Shown here in pieces: positions 59,794 to 64,000 of a stretch of DNA of 64,000 nt. Position 1 is the first letter of the stretch, and each line of letters starts with the position of its first letter. The translations under genes and the position numbers were made by a program. This DNA is from JAWKUK01 sp041398605 (GTDB taxonomy: Bacteria > Planctomycetota > UBA1135 > GCA-002686595), in assembly GCA_041398605.1 (NCBI GenBank), contig JAWKUK010000012.1:124001-188000 (forward strand). The letters run 5' to 3'. The notes below the pieces were generated by a model. The model made no database searches and was not told the DNA's origin. It was given only the letters and a program-made list of their open reading frames with translations.

Positions 59794-61452
59794 ATGCATG
59801 GCACCGCCCCGGCCGCGTTCTCTCTGGCGCTGTTCTTCGGCCTCTCACAGCTCTTGCCCCAAGGCACCCCTGGCAGCGAGGACGAGCCGCTCGGCCCCGG
59901 ACCCCAGTGGCGCGGCCCCGTGCGCCCGCTCGCGAGCAACGAAGTGTTCGCCACCGGCAACGGCTGCTCGATGTGCCACTCGGCCGCCGACACGGCGTTC
60001 GCGATGCGCAGCCCGACGGGCGACGACGTGTCGCCGCACGGCCTCTGGCAAGCGACGATGATGGCGAACAGCTTCCGCGACCCCTATTGGCGCGGGACCG
60101 TCGCGAAGGAGATCGCGCTGCACCCCGAGCAAGCGCGCGGGATCCAGAGCATGTGCGTGCGCTGCCACGCGCCGATGGCGCACCACACGGCCGCGTTTGC
60201 CGGCGAGCTGCCGGCGCCCGTCGCGGAGCTCGCAGACGACCCGCTCGCCGTGGACGGCGTGTCGTGCACCGTGTGCCACAAGATCGAGGCGCGCGGGCTC
60301 GGCACCCCGGCCTCGTTCTCGGGCCACGCCAAGATCGGCCGCGACCGCGCGATCTACGGGCCGTTCGCGGACCCGGCCGCCGGCCCGATGCAGATGCACT
60401 CCGGCTACGAGCCGCAGCAGGGCAGCCACATCCAGAGCTCGGCGCACTGCGCGACGTGCCACACGCTCTCGACGCACTATGCGCTCGGCGCGGAAGCGTT
60501 CCCCGAGCAGACGCCGTACTTCGAGTGGCGGAACAGCCAGTTCTCGGACGAGGGCGGCCGCACCGAGACGAGCAAGAGCTGCCAGGAGTGCCACATGCCC
60601 GACATGGGCGTGATCAAGATCGCGCGCAACCCGGCGGGGCTCGACTTCTTGATCCAGCCGCGGCCGTTCCGGGCCCACGCGTTTGTCGGCGGCAACGCGT
60701 TCATGCTCGACCTCCTGGCCGCGCACCGCGAGGAGCTCGGCGTGTTGGCGCCGGCGGCCGCGCTGGCGCGTATGGCGCTGGCGACGCGCGCGCAGCTCGC
60801 GGACCGCACGGCGCTCGTCACTGTGACGCAGCCCGAACGCAAGGACGACCGCCTCGAGTTCGCGGTCCGCGTCGAGAACCTGACCGGGCACAAGTTCCCG
60901 ACCGGCTACCCGGCCCGGCGCGCTTGGCTGCGCGTACAGGTGCGCGCGGGCAACAAGCTCGTCTTCGAGTCAGGCAAGGTCGACGAGCAAGGTCGCCTCG
61001 CCCTGGTCCCCGACGAGCTGGCGCTCCCGCACCTCAACCGCATCGAAGCGCCGGAGGACGTGCTGGTTTGGGAGCTCGTCGCGGCCGACGCAACGGGCGC
61101 GCCGACGACGGACCTGACCAGCATGGCGACCCGGTTGAAGGACAACCGCCTGCTGCCAAAGGGCTGGCAGGCGGCCGGCCCGCACGCCGAGAGCACGGCG
61201 CCGATCGGCACCGAGGCCGATACAGACTTTGTCGCCGGCGGCGACACCGTCCAGTTCTCGGTGCCGCTGCCCGAGGACACGCCGGGTGGGCTGCGTGTCC
61301 TCGCGTGGTTGCACTACCAGACCATTCCGCCGGCGTGGGTCGACTCGCTGCGCAACGTCGACGCTGAAGAGTGCGCGAGCTTCGTACGCATGTACGACGC
61401 CGCCAGCAAGTCCCCCGAGACGATCGGGATCGGGCAGGCGTTCGAGCGGTGA
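59794..61452 (+). CDS. Exported five-haem cytochrome c
   Basis: This is 552 residues from ATG 59794. A hydrophobic N-terminus (FSLALFFGLSQLLPQG) acts as the export signal. Five c-type haem motifs are visible: CSMCH, CVRCH, CTVCH, CATCH and CQECH, all within the first 270 residues and with extra His nearby for axial ligation. The C-terminal half is beta-rich ('RLEFAVRVENLTGHKFPTGY' and 'LRVLAWLHYQTIPPAWVDSL'), as in multihaem proteins of the cytochrome c554/NrfA-like superfamily. It is periplasmic or surface-exposed. The electron donor and acceptor are unknown. Confidence 0.93.
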   Translation: MHGTAPAAFSLALFFGLSQLLPQGTPGSEDEPLGPGPQWRGPVRPLASNEVFATGNGCSMCHSAADTAFAMRSPTGDDVSPHGLWQATMMANSFRDPYWRGTVAKEIALHPEQARGIQSMCVRCHAPMAHHTAAFAGELPAPVAELADDPLAVDGVSCTVCHKIEARGLGTPASFSGHAKIGRDRAIYGPFADPAAGPMQMHSGYEPQQGSHIQSSAHCATCHTLSTHYALGAEAFPEQTPYFEWRNSQFSDEGGRTETSKSCQECHMPDMGVIKIARNPAGLDFLIQPRPFRAHAFVGGNAFMLDLLAAHREELGVLAPAAALARMALATRAQLADRTALVTVTQPERKDDRLEFAVRVENLTGHKFPTGYPARRAWLRVQVRAGNKLVFESGKVDEQGRLALVPDELALPHLNRIEAPEDVLVWELVAADATGAPTTDLTSMATRLKDNRLLPKGWQAAGPHAESTAPIGTEADTDFVAGGDTVQFSVPLPEDTPGGLRVLAWLHYQTIPPAWVDSLRNVDAEECASFVRMYDAASKSPETIGIGQAFER

Positions 61453-61488
61453 CGCGCGAGGCGCGGGCGCGCGACATCGCAAGTGATC

Positions 61489-61523
61489 GGGGCCCGCTCG
61501 CTGCAGCGCAGCGGGCGGGCCCC
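61489..61523. terminator. Strong bidirectional hairpin terminator
   Basis: GGGGCCCGCTCGCTGC (61489-61504), loop AGC, GCAGCGGGCGGGCCCC (61508-61523): 16 pairs including one G-U. It sits in the 94-bp gap between the cytochrome stop and the convergent propeller gene stop at 61547. Confidence 0.82.
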
Positions 61524-61546
61524 TCCGATGCCTCGCGCGCGTTCAG

Positions 61547-63085
61547 CTACTGGAACTGGATCTCGAGCGCGTCCGCGAAGTTCGAGGTCGCGTTGCCGCC
61601 GATCGTGTCGCGGAACCACGCCGTGAAGTTCCAGGTCTGGCCCGGCAGCACTGCGACGAGGCCGGTCGGCGTCGGCTGCTGCGTCAGGTCGAGCGCGAGC
61701 GAGATCAGGCCCGCGGCGCCGGAGTTCTGGATCTGTCCCGCGCCTACGAAGCGGCCGATCGAGCCCGCGAGGCAGAGGTTCCCTTGGCTCCCGCCGGGGT
61801 TCAACAAGAGGCCCTGGGTCGTGCTCGTCAGGAAGAAGCCGAACGCGTTCTGCGGCAAGCCCTCCGCGGTCAGCACCAGGTTGTTCGACGCGACGTCCGC
61901 GCTGCCCGAGGCGGACATCGCGGCGGAGCTGCCGCTGGAGTTCGCGACCGCCGGCCCGCAGTACGCGACCCCGATCGTCGACGACGGCTTGACGAGCGCG
62001 ATCGCGCGCGGCGACGCGATGTCGTTCGCGGAGACCGTGTCGTCGTACACCGTGAACGCTTCGGTCACGGGGTCGATGCTGCCGTCGCCGTTGACGTCCA
62101 CGAGCCGCACGATGCGGTCGGGGGTCTGGTCCTCGGCGAGGTAGAGCGAGCCGTCCGGCGCGACATCGATGTCCCACACGTTGCTCGCGGCGCCAGCGAC
62201 CCAATAGAGGCTCGCCTCTGTCACCGGGTCGATCACGCCGTCCATGTTCGTGTCGACGAGCCTCCACAGGACGTCGTTGCCCGTGTCGCCCAAGTAGATC
62301 GCGCCCTGGGCGTCGATCGTGATCTCCCAGTGGAACGCGGTCCCGCCCTGCGCCGGCGCGATGAAGAACGGCGTCACTTCGTTGGGCTGGTCGATGTAGC
62401 CGGAGTTGTCGAGGTCCTCGAGGCGGTACGCGCCCTTCAGCGGGCTCGACCCCGTCCCGTTCTCGGCGTAGTAGAGCGCCCCGTCCGCGCCGCGCACGAT
62501 CGCGGTCGGGATCGACGCGCCGGTCGCGCCGCCCGGCGCGATCGTGAAGTACTCACGCGCCTCGCCCAGGTCGTTGGCGTCGCCGTCGTTGTTCAGGTCC
62601 TCGAGCCGCACGATCGCGTCGTTGCCGCCCGAGACGACGTTCGCGCTCGCGACCCACAGGACGCCGTTCGGGTCGCGCCACATCCCGCGGCTCGAGGTCA
62701 GATCGACGCCCGACAGGTTGCCGCCCGTGCGCCCGTCGAACCAGATCGTCGCCTCGCCAGCGCTGTGCGCGACGCCGTCGTTGTCCGTGTCCACGAGGCG
62801 CAGGATGATGTCCTCCGTCGAGTCCGACACCCACACAGCGCCGTCGTCCGAGCGCCAGATGCCGGAGTTGTTCGAGAGCGGCACCGCGCCGAGCGTGTCG
62901 TCGTAGAAGACGTTCGCTTCGGCGACGCCGTTGTAGTCGCCGTTGCCGTCGAGGTCCTGGCAGAACCAGACGCTGTCACCGGTCGTGTCGCACACGTACG
63001 CGGCGGCCAGGCCCTGCGCCTGAGCGGCGAGCTGCAACGTGGAGAGGGTCAACAGACCGAACGTAAACCGAGTTTGGAGTTCCAT
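61547..63085 (-). CDS. Secreted propeller with Asp-rich repeats and shared C-terminal domain
   Basis: This is a 512-residue exported protein with a signal peptide (FGLLTLSTLQLAAQAQG). Residues about 25-375 form six or so blades with NHL/strictosidine-like cores ('GMWRDPNGVLWVASANV', 'IDAQGAIYLGDTGNDVLWRL', 'DVAPDGSLYLAEDQTPDRIV'). These alternate with calcium-loop-like 'DLDGNGDYNGV', 'DTDNDGVAHSAG', 'DLNNDGDANDLG' and 'DVNGDGSIDPV' segments, similar to dockerin or EF-hand loops. Residues about 377-512 are the same terminal domain as at 3838-4953 and 34266-36161 ('GGSQGNLCLAGSIGRFVGAG'). It is probably surface-located and Ca2+-stabilised. Confidence 0.87.
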   Translation of the reverse strand: MELQTRFTFGLLTLSTLQLAAQAQGLAAAYVCDTTGDSVWFCQDLDGNGDYNGVAEANVFYDDTLGAVPLSNNSGIWRSDDGAVWVSDSTEDIILRLVDTDNDGVAHSAGEATIWFDGRTGGNLSGVDLTSSRGMWRDPNGVLWVASANVVSGGNDAIVRLEDLNNDGDANDLGEAREYFTIAPGGATGASIPTAIVRGADGALYYAENGTGSSPLKGAYRLEDLDNSGYIDQPNEVTPFFIAPAQGGTAFHWEITIDAQGAIYLGDTGNDVLWRLVDTNMDGVIDPVTEASLYWVAGAASNVWDIDVAPDGSLYLAEDQTPDRIVRLVDVNGDGSIDPVTEAFTVYDDTVSANDIASPRAIALVKPSSTIGVAYCGPAVANSSGSSAAMSASGSADVASNNLVLTAEGLPQNAFGFFLTSTTQGLLLNPGGSQGNLCLAGSIGRFVGAGQIQNSGAAGLISLALDLTQQPTPTGLVAVLPGQTWNFTAWFRDTIGGNATSNFADALEIQFQ

Positions 63086-63198
63086 GGAGAGCGCGGCCCG
63101 GCGCTGCCGGGCGACCAGGCGCGCGCGAGGCCCAAGGGGCCGCGCGCACGACGCCAGGGGAGAGTGGTGGAGACCCCCTGAAGCTACCCGCAGGCCGG

Positions 63199-64000
63199 CT
63201 AGCCGTCGAGCAGCGCTTTGAACTCGGGCAGCCCGCGCAGCGGGTCCAGGTCCGAGTTCCGCGCCAGCTCGCTACGGAGGTAATAGCCGCGGTCCCGCGC
63301 ATGGCCGAGCAGCTCGACCGCTTGGGAGAGGTCCTCCGGCCCGGCGAGCAGCGCATGAACGCACGCTGAGTGATAGGCGGTGAAGCAGTCCTTCGGCGCG
63401 AGCTCTTGCGCGGCGCGGACCTGCTTGCGCGCATCGTCCTCGCGCGCGATCCGCGCGTAGAGCATCGCCATGTGCAGGCGCGCGTCGAGGTCGTCCCTCA
63501 CCTCGTGCAAACGTTGGCGCGCGGCTTGGATGCCGCTGTCGGCGACTTCGAGCGCTTCTTCGTAGCGATCGAGCCTCAGTAGCACGCTGTACAGGTGGTC
63601 GTACGAGCCAATATGCGAAGGGCGCAGCCCGATCGCGCGTTGGAACAGTCCAGTCGCGCTCTTGAAGTTGCCCTCGCGGGCATAGATCGCGCCGAGCAGG
63701 CGGTGCGCGTACCACTCCTCGGTGTCGAGCTGCATCGCGCGGCGATACGCGCGCTGCGCCTCCTCGATGGCCCCCGCGAGGTGGCTCGCGAAGCCGAGCG
63801 CCGTGTGCGCGAGCGCGCAGTTCGCGTCGAGGGCGAGCGCGCGGTCCGCGTGGCCCCGCGCCTCATCCAAGAACGTCGGGTCGCCGTCCCAATACAAGAA
63901 CTTGCGCACCATCGCCTCCCCGAGCACCGCGTATGCGGCGGGGCAGAAGCGGTCGTACTCATCGAGGGCCTTGCGCAGCAGGCTGATCGCGACGAGCGCC
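63199..64000 (-). CDS. TPR-repeat protein, N-terminus off the window
   Basis: The minus strand is open from the window edge to a stop at 63199, and the last 267 codons are seen. At least five tetratricopeptide units are visible: 'HADRALALDANCALAHTALG', 'AYRRAMQLDTEEWYAHRLLG', 'LFQRAIGLRPSHIGSYDHLY' and 'LHMAMLYARIAREDDARKQV', with a C-terminal 'SDLDPLRGLPEFKALLDG'. This type of C-terminus is common in Ser/Thr kinase-TPR or adenylate cyclase-TPR proteins, so a catalytic domain may lie beyond the edge. The 113-bp gap to the propeller gene shows nothing. Confidence 0.85.
   Translation of the reverse strand, partial: ALVAISLLRKALDEYDRFCPAAYAVLGEAMVRKFLYWDGDPTFLDEARGHADRALALDANCALAHTALGFASHLAGAIEEAQRAYRRAMQLDTEEWYAHRLLGAIYAREGNFKSATGLFQRAIGLRPSHIGSYDHLYSVLLRLDRYEEALEVADSGIQAARQRLHEVRDDLDARLHMAMLYARIAREDDARKQVRAAQELAPKDCFTAYHSACVHALLAGPEDLSQAVELLGHARDRGYYLRSELARNSDLDPLRGLPEFKALLDG

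Noticed and set aside
58116..61367. 1083-codon plus-strand ORF
   Set aside because: Crosses the exonuclease (antisense), the DCC-protein gene and the cytochrome gene in wrong frames. The real genes have complete motifs.

Overview
The window is 64 kb of very GC-rich bacterial DNA, densely coded on both strands. It starts and ends inside genes. The gene content fits Planctomycetota, probably the marine lineage that includes Poly30 and Pla163-like isolates. The evidence is secreted proteins sharing a C-terminal domain of about 135 residues that ends in a Phe-Gln pair, a PQQ-type propeller opening with 'DWPAFRGPRGDG', a sigma-factor/Ser-Thr-kinase remnant, a Zn-ribbon kinase and a multiheme cytochrome. 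No rRNA, phage, IS element or CRISPR array was seen. There is one tRNA, tRNA-Gly(CCC).

Layout. 1-5 kb: a partial arylsulfotransferase-like gene, a two-component pair and a secreted LamG-like protein. 5.2-8.9 kb: a heterodimeric ABC exporter whose second gene is frameshifted near its end. 9-13 kb: a GH20-like protein, then two near-identical 72-residue Zn-ribbon genes flanking a heavily frameshifted TlpA-like redoxin. 13-16.6 kb: a RluA-type protein, a toroid-fold protein and a small membrane protein. 16.7-27.9 kb: the complete haem pathway from glutamyl-tRNA to haem. Its plus-strand block is hemH-hemA fusion, hemN, hemE, hemY-type oxidase, hemB; its minus-strand block is hemL, hemC, hemD. 28-30.5 kb: a Lon-related protease.

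30.5-34 kb: a four-gene run of visibly lower GC (a small cytosolic protein, a TPR-like protein, a tiny secreted protein and a large anchored beta-domain protein). 34.2-36.2 kb: a secreted BNR/sialidase-like protein. 36.4-41.5 kb: a co-oriented cassette of a membrane protein, an SPFH/coiled-coil/Zn-ribbon protein, a Zn-finger/FHA protein and a Zn-ribbon Ser/Thr kinase. This is the best candidate here for an uncharacterised system. 41.6-47.4 kb: a CBS protein, the tRNA, a possibly split HWE-type histidine kinase, a secreted propeller and a TatD nuclease. 47.4-48.8 kb: a fossil in which a truncated sigma factor, a truncated kinase and an unknown fragment are joined. 48.9-56.1 kb: mgtE, a renalase-like oxidase and a sigma/anti-sigma-like/exported-protein operon. 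56.2-64 kb: typA, a DEDDh exonuclease, a DCC-family protein, a five-haem cytochrome, a secreted propeller and a partial TPR protein.

How the parts relate. Haem made by the central cluster could supply the five-haem cytochrome. Membrane sensing and signalling are prominent, with two histidine kinases, one intact Ser/Thr kinase and one intact ECF sigma factor. Several genes carry single-base frame changes. These could be real decay or base-calling errors, and they cannot be told apart from sequence alone.
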